Positions 23,328-35,007 of a DNA stretch of 64,000 bases are shown here, in pieces. A program made the position numbers and the translations under genes. This stretch comes from Zizania palustris. Taxonomy: Eukaryota; Streptophyta; Magnoliopsida; Poales; Poaceae. Location of the stretch: contig JAAALK010000086.1 of the NCBI GenBank assembly GCA_019279435.1, positions 2,232,001 through 2,296,000 of the forward strand, in the 5' to 3' direction. A model generated the notes under the pieces. The model searched no databases and was not told the origin of the DNA. It worked only from the letters and a program-made list of their open reading frames with translations. Numbering within the stretch: the first letter of the stretch is position 1; each line of letters opens with the position of its first letter.

Positions 23328-25335
23328 TGAGAAACCAAGGGTTGGTTTCAGAGTCTGTGATGAGTGATTGACAAATTTTATCCTCTTATTCGAAGGGGTC
23401 CCTCCGAAGGGGTTCGGAGGTTGTTTCACCAAAGGATTCGGTGGGTATGATTGCTGCAGCTGTTGCAGTGGAGTGTGACCGTCGGAGGGGTCTGACAGTA
23501 CACGATGACTAGGTCGTACCGAAGGTCTCAGTAATTTGGGTAGTACACTGGAGTGTGTGCGAGAGGTTGTTTACCCGGAGAGGTCTCCGAGGTACTAGAT
23601 ACACTTGTCTGTTTGTCTGTGGTGCGCAGATGACCTCGGAGGCGACGGACGGTTCGCAGCAAGTGAACCTCGGTCAAGTGGGAGGCTTAATGCCAGGCAA
23701 GTGGGGAGCTCGGTCACGAAGGCTGCGAAGGTGTCGAGGTCGGTCCTCGAGTCAAGGTGCGTCAGGCGAAGGCAGAAAGTGCGGAGTGTGGCTTCGGCTG
23801 AAGGTACCCCGAGACAAAGTCCTCGGAGGCGAGGCACTTTGAAGGGTACTCCGAATGGAGTGACTTCGGAGTATGGTGGACAAAGTCCTCAGCAATGAGG
23901 CAAGGCGTTCGAAGTGTGCTCCGGAGGGAGGCACTCGAAGGTTTACCCGACGGAGGTCTCAGAAGTCAAGGTGCATCGAAGGCATGGTTCGGGTGAGATT
24001 CGTCGAGGAGTGTGCTCCGGGAGAGACACTGCGACGAAGTGCTAATGGAATGCTTCATGCGAAGGCCTTGGACGAGGGAGGGACTTCGAAGGGTGGTACT
24101 CCGAAGGTGGGGCTTCGGAGTGTGGTTGTCTTGAAGTACTTCGGCCATGCATGGCTTCGGTACACAGGTTGACGAAGTTCGAGCTAGGAGTAGCTGTGAA
24201 GCCATGGTGGTCCTCTCCGAAGGTGATGGCGCGAAGGCTCAAGGGATTTGACGGCTTCGGCTCAAAACCATCACTGTATCAGAGGCTGACTTCGGTGAAA
24301 CGAAGGCCGTTAGGCTTAAGACTTCTCACCGAAGCTACCACACCCCTCGCATGCGAAGGGGGGCTTCAGAAGAATCCAAGACTGCAAAGTCTTACCGTGT
24401 CTGCTCTGCAAAAGCTGATGCTATCTCCTTTGCGAAGCTGACAAAGGAAGCCTACAAATAAAGTAGATTACGAACTATACCTCCCTGTTCTGATGAGACA
24501 AAATCAGTGTAAACCCTAGGGGTAAAGTAGTCCATTCACAGGGCTAAATAGTGCCTATAAATAGTGGAGGCTAGCTAGGCCACAACAACACTTTGAGCAG
24601 TCATTGTAGAACTCATGTGCTAGCCGCCATTCTCTCTGTGTTCATCCCGTGAGTTCATTTTGTGTTCCTTGTTCATGCAATGAAGTTTTGATTCTGTTCT
24701 TCTTTCACTGCTTGAACTTGTATTTTGTGTTGCACTTCATGCTTTGATTGCTCTGTGCACCATCTTCTTCTGGGTTGGGTTTGTGCACTAGATCTATTAT
24801 GGAGAAGTGTGTGAGAGGTCTGTCTGTGTGAAGTGTGATTTTTTCAGTGTGTGTTCGCTCTGTGTAAACTAAGGCTAGCCCTCTCTGATTACTAGCAAAG
24901 CACTGTCTGGCTTAAATCGAAGCCCATTTTCTTTCCTTGTTGAAGTCCTCTGTGCAGTGTGCTCAGCGTGCGTCTCGACCTCTGAAGTACGAAGCCTAGT
25001 ACCAGTTCCTAGCACTAAGTGTTTGGTCGAAGTCCTCAGAGGGAAGTCTGCTCTTGCGAAGGGTGAAGTGCGAAGTCTGCTCGAAGGCACCTAGTGTGCG
25101 GAGCCTGCACTGACTTAGCAGAGTTGAGTTTTTTTTGTGTTGTGAGTGGAGCGAAGTCTTCTTGGCTTCGAACTTTTGCTCCTTGCGAAGCCTAGTTTCA
25201 GAGCTGTGAAATACCTTCGAACCAGAACTTTGAAAGGTGTGTTCGAAGACAGAATTAAAACAGAAGGTTGTTTCTTAGCCAGAAATTTTAAAAGCTCCCA
25301 TTCACCCCCCTCTGGTCACCGTTTTCGGTCCAACA
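23328..25335 (+). repeat. 3' LTR of Sirevirus-type element
   Basis: 2,008 bp, TGAGAAACC...GGTCCAACA, partner of 13333-15356. TATA box near 24555-24563. Confidence 0.9.
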
Positions 25336-25703
25336 ATAGGGGAATTGTCTTCGGAAAAACTAAATCTTCTAAACACCGCATCTATCCTAGAGTTTACTCT
25401 GGTAACCATGTGTTCCATGTGTTTGTCCAATGCAGCATTAACCGCTCGGTCTACTTTGGAAGCTATCTCTTGTTCGAGGTCTGGGGGAAAGAGGGGAGGA
25501 CGACATTTTACCTTAGCCAGCGTGGCGATGGTGACGGATCTCGCATCGCGCTTGACGAATGTGTCACCTATCTTGATGTATCTTACAAGCATGCGATCGC
25601 GAAGTTCCTTCACCTTGGCTTCATGTTCTGCATGGTCCACCTCTGAGAGATCCTCTAGGGCAACAGTACTAGAGTCATCATCGTCCTCCGTGTTCCCCGC
25701 CAT
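25336..25703 (-). pseudogene. Gypsy gag, N-terminal part
   Basis: The first plausible ATG on the minus strand is at 25703 (MAGNTEDDDDSS), about 100 bases after the 5' LTR. The segment then carries a charged helical region (ALEDLSEVDHAEHEAKVKEL and later PPDLEQEIASKVDRAVNAAL). The frame runs into the Sirevirus-type LTR at 25335 and continues at 13332. An open frame extends upstream to 25808 without an ATG. Confidence 0.7.
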
Positions 25704-25799
25704 GCTTGTTGGCATAGAAGGTACCACCGATGTAGTCGTATTTGCCGTTGATGTAGTCGCACCTGGCGTGTATGTCCCTAGCGGATTCGCCAAAAAGTG

Positions 25800-27281
25800 T
25801 GTTGACACGAAAAAGTGCCAAACACACGGACATCGATCCGATGATCCAAAAGCGTCTGGATACTTAGGAGTAAACCCCTAAGCGTAACACCACGCCGACA
25901 TCACGTTCCGATGATCCTTAAATAGTGGTAAGGAAATAACGGAGTTGCCAGGCAACTAGATCAAACCCTAGGGGTAAGACCCAATTGGACGAAGTGTGTG
26001 AAAAAGCAAGCAACCAGCCAAACTAGGGTCGGTTGGACCGAAATAATCATGGTGGTCAGACCATTCTATGCGGGCCAGTCAGACCAACACTATGCCGTCG
26101 GTTGACCCGACGGTGCGAAGTGAGGCGCCGAAGGATATCTTCTGCATTTGATTCGAAGGGGGGTGCGAAAGGGGCCTTCGGCACCCTGATCGGTCGGACC
26201 GGCGTTAGGACTCCGGTCAGACTGAAGTGCAGATTGTGAGGGGTCCTCGGTGAATAGGGCTCCAAATGGCATCTTTCACACCTCGGTCGATCGGACCGAA
26301 GGTATTCCTTCGCTCAGACCGGAGAGTAGCCGAGGCTCTGGAGGTTGATGCGAAGGGCATTCTTAACGCGAAGAAGCCCTCCAGTGTGAGGGGCTCGGTC
26401 AGGCCGTAGGTAGAGCTCTAGTCAGACCGACGAGCTCTAGTGCGAAGGTGGCCTTCGGCGTGATGAAGACCTCTGACGCGAAGTAGGCCGAGTCTGGTTA
26501 GATCGAGTCAGGGTCATCGATTGGACCGGCACGTGCCGGCAACACCCAGTCAGATCGGCTATAGATAGCCGGTTTGACCGACAAGGGGGGCAACGAAGCC
26601 TCAGGCTTGGTGGAGATCTCTCTGGTTACTTGGATTGTTGTAGTGGAGTTGGTTTGACGAAGACGACAACCTTGATTCCTGCAAAACACAATAAACCAAC
26701 GGCAATTCGGCCTAGGGCCCGAATCACTGGTAAAAACAAATAAAACAGTGAAAAACATGTACGAGGGTGAAACAGAAGGATTTCGGATCAAACCCACAAA
26801 AAACTCGCTATAGCTTGGCAAAGTACGGACAATTTGCTGATCAAATTGACAAAGATCTACTACTAGGAGTAAAGTAATGCTAGGGCAAAAGGTAGATTGA
26901 AAAGTAAAGGTATGATTCAAAACTAGGGTTTTGAAGTATTAATCTGTGGAGATACACTTTGAATCAGCCTCAAACCTTTATTTATAGGGGCTGGTCTCAA
27001 GTTTGCTGACACCTTATCTAAGTAGGATTCAACCAAAAAGTGGTTAAGATTTAATTAGTGATAAAAATAGTCCAAAACCAACTCTATCTCTAGTTTTCAG
27101 ACTTGGGCTGGTCTAACCGGACCCATTGGGCTGGTCTGACCGGGCCTACATGGCCGGTTAGACCGGCCTACTATGGCCGGTTGGACCGGCCTATGCCAGG
27201 AAAGGCATATTTTCAGCCCAAATTACCAAAAATTGATACTTTGACAATTTTAACCATTAATGCCAAATTTGGGTGTCAACA
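25800..27281 (-). repeat. 5' LTR of gag-only gypsy element
   Basis: 1,482 bp, TGTTGACACG...GGGTGTCAACA. Contains about 400 bp not present in the partner LTR at 9200-10227, and palindrome clusters at 26020-26300, 26395-26585 and 27110-27195. A minus-strand TATAAATA lies near 26966-26975. Right-hand target duplication ATATT at 27282-27286. Confidence 0.88.
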
Positions 27282-27286
27282 ATATT

Positions 27287-28252
27287 GTTGATCGGAAATG
27301 ACATTTCTTTCTTGAAATATGTCAAGACTTCATTGAAAAATTGTTTCTCAATGAAAGATCTGTGAGAGGTAGCATACATTTTGGGCATAAAGATCTATAG
27401 AGATAGATCAAAACAATTAATTGGATTAAGCTAGAGTATGTACAGTGACAACGTGTTGAAGTGGTTCAAAATGGAGAATTCCAAGAAGGGTTTTTTGTCA
27501 ATATCACATGGTATTTCTCTTAGTAAGACTTAGTATTCCGTGACACCTGATGAGCTATAGAAAATGAGTGCGATCATGTATGCCTCCGCGATTGGGTCCA
27601 TCATGTATGCCATGCTACATACACGCCTAGATGTCTCTTATGCTTTAAGTGTTATGAGCAGATACCAGTCAAACTCGGGTGAAAGTCACTAGGCAGTTGT
27701 AAAAACTATCCTCAAGTACTTGAGAAAAACTGAGGATATGTTCCTAGTTTACGATGGTAATGAGGAGCTCGTTCTAAGCGGTTACATTGATGCTAGCTTT
27801 CAGACCAAAAAGATGATTCTCGATCACAATCTGGTTTCGTATTCTACCCCAATGGAGGCGCAGTGAGTTGGAAGAGTTCGAAGCAAAAGATGGTGGCCGA
27901 TTCTACGACAGAAGCTAAGTATATTGCAACTTCAAAAGTTGCAAAGGAGGACATTTGAATTAGAAAGTTTGTTTCTGAGCTCGGTGTTGTTCCTAGTGTG
28001 TCCAGTCTAGTGGAGCTCTATTGTGATAATAGTGTTGCCATTGCGCAAGCCAAGGATCCTAGGTCACACCAGAAGTCCATACATATACTTCGGCGATATC
28101 ACCTGATCCACAAGATCATAGAGAGAGGTGATGTGAAGATTTGCAAGGTGCACACATATTTGAACATAGCGGATCCATTGACAAAATCTCTTTCACATCC
28201 CAAGCATGATGCGCACATGAGCACCATGAGTATTATATACTTGCGTGAGTGA
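27287..28252 (+). pseudogene. Ty1/copia RT-RNase H fragment 3
   Basis: End of the outer copia pol. It begins LIGND directly after the second ATATT copy and continues KYVKTSLKN, then MYASAIGSIMYAM, LDVSYALSVMSRYQSN, and the RNase H part with VSWKSSKQKMVADSTTEAKY and DNSVAIAQAKDPRSHQKSIH, finishing IADPLTKSL and IIYLRE (stop at 28250-28252). Frame changes and stops are present near 27360, 27560 and 27955. Reading joins 9013-9199 and 175-2032 in sense and order. Confidence 0.9.
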
Positions 28253-29169
28253 GTCATGTGTATGTGGAAGATGTTAGTAGTGTCTATGGGTATGAGGATA
28301 ATTGTTATCTTGTTCTTTGAATAAATTTCATTTACATTGATTGATGATTTGATGACTTTTCTGTGAAACTCTTTGTTTTATAATGATGTTGTTCAAAAGG
28401 TATCCCTGATCTTATCATCATTTGGGACAGTGATGATACATAAATTAGCACATCTGGCTGATTGATGATCATGTTTCACAGATCATAGACATGAGATTAT
28501 CAAATCAGAGATGTGGACACATGTTGGAAAATGCAGTGTTGGATAGACCAACTTGAGATATTGTTGGGATTGTGATGTTCCATCAGTTGTCATCTCAAAT
28601 GGTGTACATGCAGAGTCCTCAAACCTGATATCATCATTTGATTCTAAAATACGTAGCAGCAAACTTAGATGCTTCCCAACGCTATTCTGTAACTGGTAGT
28701 CATAAGGGTTGTTTTTAGGTGTGTTGTAAAACATGTCATGTGATGTCAGCGGTCAAGCTGGAATTTACCCATCCTAATAATGGGAGAGACATCTCTGGGT
28801 CTCTCGAGGTAGTCGGATTGGAAAAGTGCATGGCCATTCCACTATGACTAAAGAGTTAGTCATGATTTGAATCTGATACTTGTTTGAGTGAAATGTCAAG
28901 CTAACCAACAAGGGTGGCATGTATCTCACCTTGATCTTAACTGATGTCCCGTGGTAAAGGGACCGGTGCATGCATATATTAAGGTTCACTGAAAATTTTA
29001 TTTTGTAAGCTTTCGAGGGTCAATATGTGCTGCTAGGTATAGCTATTGATATGTGAGTTGGAAAGGGTTTCTGGTGAACGACCATTTGTGTATGAACCTA
29101 TTGGGTCACTCACTTAAGGGGATGGATTAAGAAACTTGCTAAGAATTAGTTCTTGTACAAGTGGGACAT
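28253..29169. other. 3' non-coding region of outer copia
   Basis: Nothing recognisable as a gene. It ends with the purine-rich ACAAGTGGGACATTGAAGG, which resembles the tract preceding many plant copia 3' LTRs. Confidence 0.4.
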
Positions 29170-29960
29170 TGAAGGAATTGTGCCCAAGAAAATTCTCGGA
29201 GTATCGTAAGTTCTGATTTGGAATCAGAAGTTCTGATTATTTTCTGAATTAGAAACAGAGAGCTCAAATTGGAAGTTCCAATAATTTATGGTTTGAGAAA
29301 CCGAGAGCTCAAATCGGAAGTTCCGATTATTTCTTATTCAGAGACAGAGAGTTCAAACCGGACGTTCCGATTTAGAATCGATTGATCATAGTTCCGATAG
29401 GAATATCGGAAGTTCCGATGTATTCTGATTTGGAGATCAAAAGGCTAGATCGGAATTTCCGATAGGGGTATCGAAAGTTCCAATGCGGGCTGATTTATAG
29501 ATCGAAAGTCTTGATCGGAAGTTCTGATAGGGGTATCGGAAGTTCCGATCAGGACATAACAGATTGGATCGGTTAGAGATCTGATTGTGGTTAAATGCCC
29601 ACACCTTGGCATTATAATTAGGGAGGAGGAGGTCATGGACATAGGTTTTTCAGAAGACCCAAGTGCTCCACTCTAGCCACCATACCTCTCCTCTCCCTTC
29701 CCTCTTGATCTCAATAGTTGAGATTGAGATTTCTTCCTGGTTCTCACGAGAGGTGCTAGCACATCGGCGTGGGAGCAATCCTTCCCTGTATGTGTGGACT
29801 ACGTGGAGGCATTATTCGAACAACGATGCTCATCGTCTTCTTCACGTGGACATTGCATAGACTTTTACTACTGCATACTGATACGTTATTGTAGCATAGA
29901 CTTTTACTACTTTTGTGTACCCCAGGCAATACTGATAAGTTTAAAACACAGCGGTTTTCT
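29170..29960 (+). repeat. Probable 3' LTR of outer copia (right limit uncertain)
   Basis: Starts after the purine tract with TGAAGGAATTGTGCCCAAG, similar in style to copia LTR starts. Contains a palindrome cluster (29208-29560) and AT-rich promoter-like sequence near 29610. A 5' partner is not in the window, so the end cannot be fixed; 29960 is an estimate. Confidence 0.4.
29208..29560. repeat. ATCGGAAGTTCCGAT palindrome cluster
   Basis: About ten perfect or near-perfect copies of ATCGGAAGTTCCGAT (for example near 29313, 29408, 29450, 29515 and 29538), spaced roughly 25-60 bp, some separated by AGATCAAAAGGCT-like linkers. The motif is a 15-bp odd palindrome around a central G. Confidence 0.8.
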
Positions 29961-30116
29961 GACCAGGTACTAAAACTCTTTATTAGTATTGATTACGGCT
30001 ATCCATGGCACTATTCTTTTTTCTGATCATTTCTGATGACTTTAATTATAATTTGTTACATAATCTGTTTATACTTTAATTATAAATTATCAATAATTTG
30101 TCGCAAAGAAGACCTC

Positions 30117-30322
30117 GATAGGGGTGGCAATGAGAAGAGCTGGCTCGGTCGAGCCACCACTTCACCGAGCCGAGCCTAACTTGGCTTGACCAACCAGGCG
30201 AGCCAAAAAATGGGCTCGGCTCACCAGCAACACAACCCCCAAGACCACATATCTCATCGTTGGATCCTAGACGCCAAGTAAGTTGGCTCCTACGACTTGG
30301 ATGGGGGTCACCAGGAGACACC
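30117..30322. repeat. GAGCC/GGCTC-rich terminal region, left
   Basis: Begins AGGGGTGGCAATGAGAAG and holds alternating GGCTCGG, CGAGCC and GAGCCGAGCC motifs. The matching mirror motifs (GAGCCACCGAGCC, CTCGGCTC) occur at 34040-34115. They probably bracket one old DNA transposon (start like hAT elements), now split by the CACTA at 30323. No clean right terminus was found. Confidence 0.35.
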
Positions 30323-33300
30323 CACTACCACATAAACATACATTAGTGACATGTCATAACATACATTAGTAACGGATATGTCCCCTATCACTCTTATCAT
30401 GCCAGTAATGTGACATCAATAGTGACGGGTAAACACCCATCACTAAAAGGTCAATCTCACTACAATGGACTCGCATGTTATAGTTCTTTGGTGACGGTTG
30501 ATAGTTATCACCCGTCACTAACGTATTCTTTAGTGACGGGTGATTAGGGAGTGTTTGTATCAAGGGGCTAAATTTTAGCCCATCTCACATTGGATGTTTG
30601 GACATCAATTTGAAGGACTAAACGTGAACTAATTATAAAAATAATTGCGGAATCGGAGGATAATTTGTGAGACGAATTTATTAAGCCTAATTAATCCATG
30701 ATGGGCAAATGTTTACTATAGCATCACATTGTCAAATCATGGCGTAATTAGGCTCATCAGATTCGTTTCGCGAATAATCCACCGGTTATGAATGGGTTTT
30801 GTAAATAGTCTAAATTTAATACTCCAAAATAGTATGTAGACATTGGATGTGAAAGTGGCTAAAATTTAGCCCCTGTATCCAAACAACCCCTTATTATCAC
30901 CCGTCACTAATATTATGGTCATTTCAAAAAAATAATTTTTAGGCTGCATCATGAATTTGGCAGCCAAGATATGCAACATCCAAAGCACATTACAGACAAT
31001 TGATCACAGAAAATTCATTACCAAATTAGTATCACATATATTAACTTCTAACTCATTATCTCGAAGAACATGGCTAAAACAAAGATCCATAGATAAGATG
31101 GTTTCATAGCTTCTAACTAATAGCTAACTTATAGTGATATGAAGAGCTTGGATAGTGTTCTAGGAGAAGCACCATGGGCAGCTTGAGGAGAAGCACCATG
31201 GGTAGCCCGAGGAGCACCAGTGCACCACCATGGGTAGCCCAAGGAGAACCACCACGTACATGGCAGCGTCCGAGCAGAAGTACCTCCGTGAATGGCCATG
31301 CCAACTTCGAGTGCGTTATCTCGAAGAAATTGGCTAAAAATAGTAGATAAGTTTACCCTGTAATAATAAAATTAAAACAAAGTTAGCTAGTTAGAGAATA
31401 CAAGTAACATTTCAGATGGAGAAGAGGAGGAGGAGGACCTTAAGAGGAGGATGAGGAGGATTCAACCAAGGTGGCGGTGAGTAGGACGGCCACACATGCC
31501 ATGATCGATAGTGCATGTGGATAGGAGCAACGACAGAGCGGCGAGGAGCACGACGAAGGCGATGACGGGAGTTAGGGTTAGGGTTGTGCGAAATAAAAGC
31601 ATGATGATTCACTTCGTTGCCCCTCCCTTTTATAAGTGGGAGGAGTCATCAGTGATAGGTGGTAGTTACCACCCATCACTGATGATGTAGGAGACTTTAG
31701 TGATGGGTATAAATAAAACTCATGACTATAGGTTCAACCTTAATTTAGTGACGAGTAACAATATTCACCTGTAACTAAATGATCCTTTAGGGACAGTTGA
31801 TTATTATTACCCGTCACTAATGTTATGGTCATTTTGAAATAACTAATAGTTTTAGGCTACAACCTGAATCAAAGCCAGGATCAGAATTTGGCAGCAAACA
31901 TATCAAACATTCCAAAACACATCACAAATAATTTATCACGGAACACAGATAATTCATCACAAAAGATATATAACCTAATATTACATCATACCCCACATTT
32001 ACAGTACATATATCACAGCCTCAATTGCATCATTATTGATGTTGAAATGAAAGGCACACATTGTGTTAACTTCTAACGAGTTGTCACAAAGAAATTGGCT
32101 AAAACCTTTAGTTAGATAATACCATTCATCTGTCGCTTTATGCACCATAATTGGGACTACCACAGACCCTGCTGCTGCCACCTTAATCTTGGTAGTCTAG
32201 TAGTGTAGGTGAAGTGTGATATATTTTTCTTAGTACTGCCTTAAAAATTAAATTACTATAAAATAAAATTAAAACAAAGTTATTAGAGAAGGCTATATGT
32301 ATAGATAATCTAGTTAACCAATCAAATGTGCAAATAACTTACCACCGACTTCTTATTGATGATCAGATTATTTATTATGAAGACATATAATTGACTCTCG
32401 CAGGATAAACCTATCGAGATATTTTGTAGGAGAGCCTTTCTTGCTGGAGTTACATCTATTGGATTGCTAAAATAACAAATGTTCTTCAATTAGTCCATTT
32501 GGTCAGTATCGATCTCCTTGGCTATCCGCTTCCCCTTCCTGTTTGTAACATTGCTAGGACCCTCTCTTCACATTATAAGAAATCATGATAAGAATATAAA
32601 CAAAATATGTCCATGTGTAGTAATATCAGTTCTCTTTGTATACCACTATCATTATTGTCCTCCACTTTGATGGTCGTTGGGGTCTTCTCATCACCAATGT
32701 TAGTGTAGAATTTGGCCATAACAGTTAATTAGGCTTGTCCCATTGTTAATACCAAATAGCTCCCTTGTGTTAGGCCACGTCTTCTACTAAATTTATGCCA
32801 CCATTTGTGGAGGCATATCCTACTGCCGCCCGCACAGCTCACAACCTCAACCTAAGTGGTACACCCAGCTCATGTCATTATTTGGAGGGTATCACCGGCA
32901 CGAATATTATTTATATCACAAAATCTTTTTGATAAATACTACAAAAGTGAGGTAATATCTCTTCAATTTGTTAACACAATAAACAATACATGCAAGGTAC
33001 AAAAATTTATAAACATAGTGACAACCGTTGTTAACTAGATGATTGATCTTTATTAAGCAACTATCGGAAACATAGGTTCGTACATGTAGATCGCTTTGAA
33101 TGTTTGTCATATCTCTAATTCACAAATTCAATAAGCAAATTCGAAATAAATAATTTTATAAACTAAAATTTAATAGTAAGCATTAACAAACTTACGAGAA
33201 TGAGAATGCAACCGATGTGTGGAGGGCACAGGCAATGGAGCGGCGAGGAGCACGACAAAAGCGACCGTAGCGGTAGGAGTATAGGGTTAGGGTTGCGTGA

Positions 33301-33617
33301 AATGAAAGTATGGCGATTTATTTCGGTGCACTGCCTATTTATTAGTAATAGTCATCAGTGATAGGTGATTAACTTCTTTAGTGGTGGGTGGAAATATAAC
33401 CCGTCACTATCGGGAAGATCTTTAGTGACTGGTCATACCATGACCCATCACTAATGGGGGTGCTCCTTCTTTAGTGACGGGTCCAATTACGACCCTTCAC
33501 TAATAATGCAGTATTATTGATGCGTGTGAAACAGTCTGTCACTAAAAATGTATTACTGACGCGTGTATTTTACCCGTCACTAAAGTTGCGTCATTAAAGA
33601 CTGTTTCTGTGGTAGTG
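30323..33617. mobile_element. Non-autonomous CACTA transposon with TTAGTGACGGGTGA repeats
   Basis: 3,295 bp. Ends CACTACCACATAAACA and, on the reverse strand, CACTACCACAGAAACAG; perfect 3-bp duplication ACC (30320-30322, 33618-33620). The subterminal zones repeat GTGACGGGTGA and TCACCCGTCACTAA in both directions (30400-30545, 30893-30910, 31640-31830, 33350-33600). No transposase is readable. The interior has a directly repeated block: 30893-31600 resembles 31810-33290. A Tourist MITE is inserted at 30547. Confidence 0.85.
30547..30890. mobile_element. Tourist-like MITE
   Basis: 344 bp with ends GGGAGTGTTTGTATCAAGGG and (reverse strand) GGGGTTGTTTGGATACAGGG, flanked by TTA on both sides (30544-30546, 30891-30893). 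The GGG(N)TGTTTGG end, TTA duplication and GGGCTAAATTTTAGCC interior fit PIF/Harbinger-derived MITEs common in grasses. It interrupts a subterminal repeat of the surrounding CACTA. Confidence 0.9.
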
Positions 33618-34120
33618 ACCATGAGGCGATGAGGGGCCTTTGGTCATTTAGTGCTTCACTGGTCGTCGGGCTGCAGCCTGCAGGGCAACGACTAGAGGTG
33701 TCACTGTGTTGGGGACGCAGCCGCGCAGCGAGCAATGTGGTGACCGACAAGATATGGGGTGACGAGGGCCGACATAGGGGTGGAGGCGAGTCGACAGAGG
33801 CGGTAGAGATGATTTGTGGTGGGTACTGGCGGAGGTGTCTGGGGCCGTTTGGTCGCTGCTAGAGGCGCCGGTCACCGAAGTGTTGGAGTACCGGAGTGTC
33901 GCAGAAATGAGAAATAGAGGTTGGATTGGTGGCTGGCTTATGTCGTGTGTTCTGTTGTGTATGTATTGGTATTCCCTAGCGCTCCTTCTTGGGCTAATAA
34001 TAGGCTGATTTGGCCGGTCCCTTTCCCGCTTATCTTTTTTTCTGAGCCACCGAGCCGTTCGTGAGTCTGACTCGATTAGTCACCGAGCCAACCTACTCGG
34101 CTCAAATTTGGCTCACGGAG
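33618..34120. other. GC-rich sequence, then GAGCC motifs
   Basis: 33618-33900 is GC-rich with short open frames but no recognisable protein. 34040-34115 carries the GAGCC mirror motifs of 30117-30322. Likely the right part of the older element split by the CACTA. Confidence 0.35.
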
Positions 34121-34617
34121 GCTACGAGGATGCAAATAAAAATGAAGGAATTCTAAGTTCACAACATAATTAACCTTAAAAAAGACATCAATCACTGTCG
34201 ATCCGACGACGGCACCCGTACGTACAGTACGTCCTATATGTGAGCACGCAGCATGCAAGTAATATTAAAACTGAAGCTAGCAGCTGGTCCAATGCACAAT
34301 TAAATTAACAGCCAAACGTATAAAAGCTCTATTGTGTCCATACTCATGTCTCTCGCACACAAAAGGCCGCACATTGCCATGAAAAGCATCACACTTTATG
34401 CATGTTGTTTAAAATTAATTATCACACAGTTTCATATCACAAGTTGTTTAACTTTTTTTAAGCAATTTACACCATTTTTAATAAAGATATATTGATATTT
34501 ACAGTATTAAATAAATATACCTTTACGTGAATTTATGAAATATTATGGTTACTAGTTTATTTTCAATGAAATTATCTAAAACTAGAAAAATTTAACATAT
34601 AAAAAAATCAAACAATT

Positions 34618-34678
<61 letters not shown>

Positions 34679-34907
34679 TAGAATAGAGGGGAATAATTTG
34701 CATCTATATTCATCCCAGTGATGTGCACTGTTAGCACCTGTGCCGGTGCCACATTTGTCACCTACCAAATAAATATATTTCTGCTCTGACACGGAAATAT
34801 AGATGAGTGGGGAGCATGCAATGAAAAGCCCAGCAAGCAGGAAAGGGTACATTCATGCATGAATGCCACAGCTGCCCACCTCCCCCGCAAAAAAAAAAAT
34901 TCCCTGC
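34121..34907. other. Unassigned AT-rich sequence
   Basis: No gene or element ends recognised, apart from the ATA microsatellite at 34619-34678. Confidence 0.4.
34619..34678. repeat. ATA/TAA trinucleotide microsatellite
   Basis: About 20 uninterrupted TAA units. This long pure run is likely to vary in length between individuals. Confidence 0.95.
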
Positions 34908-35007
34908 CCAATAAAAATGAATCCGGATAACATTATTTATCATATTTTACTTTGAATAAAAATACGAATTCAGATGTTCTCAGATACTCATACAAAACGG
35001 ATAATTT

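Larger units (their letters stand above)
13333..25335 (+). mobile_element. Sirevirus-type Ty1/copia element
   Basis: 12,003 bp (about 10.8 kb without the CACTA at 21239-22401). LTRs at 13333-15356 and 23328-25335 (TGAGAAACC...GGTCCAACA). PBS TGGTATCAGAGC complementary to initiator tRNA-Met. Long gag with a zinc knuckle and a coiled-coil-rich C-terminal half. Several GGGGGAG purine tracts lie before the 3' LTR. Large LTRs, long gag and multiple purine tracts are hallmarks of Sireviruses (Maximus/Opie-like). The coding region has in-frame stops and a frameshift. It interrupts the gag of the gypsy element on the opposite strand. Flanks are ATAAT on the left and ATAGG on the right, so the target duplication is imperfect. 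Confidence 0.88.
9200..27281 (-). mobile_element. Gag-only gypsy-type LTR element (minus strand), split by a Sirevirus-type copia
   Basis: LTR element with TGTTGACA...TGTCAACA ends and a perfect ATATT duplication. It is on the minus strand, so the 5' LTR is 25800-27281 and the 3' LTR is 9200-10227. A primer-site-like TTTTTGGCGAATCCGC follows the 5' LTR and a purine tract (AAAAGGCAGGGGGCATG) precedes the 3' LTR. Without the nested 12-kb copia the element is about 6.1 kb. It encodes only a gag protein; protease, RT and integrase are missing, so it must depend on another element. Both LTRs and the gag region are studded with copies of a GGCCGGTCNGACCGGCC palindrome. Confidence 0.85.

Noticed and set aside
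33629..34008. Possible small host gene
   Set aside because: Short overlapping frames, no conserved motif, no splice or promoter support, and located between transposon parts.
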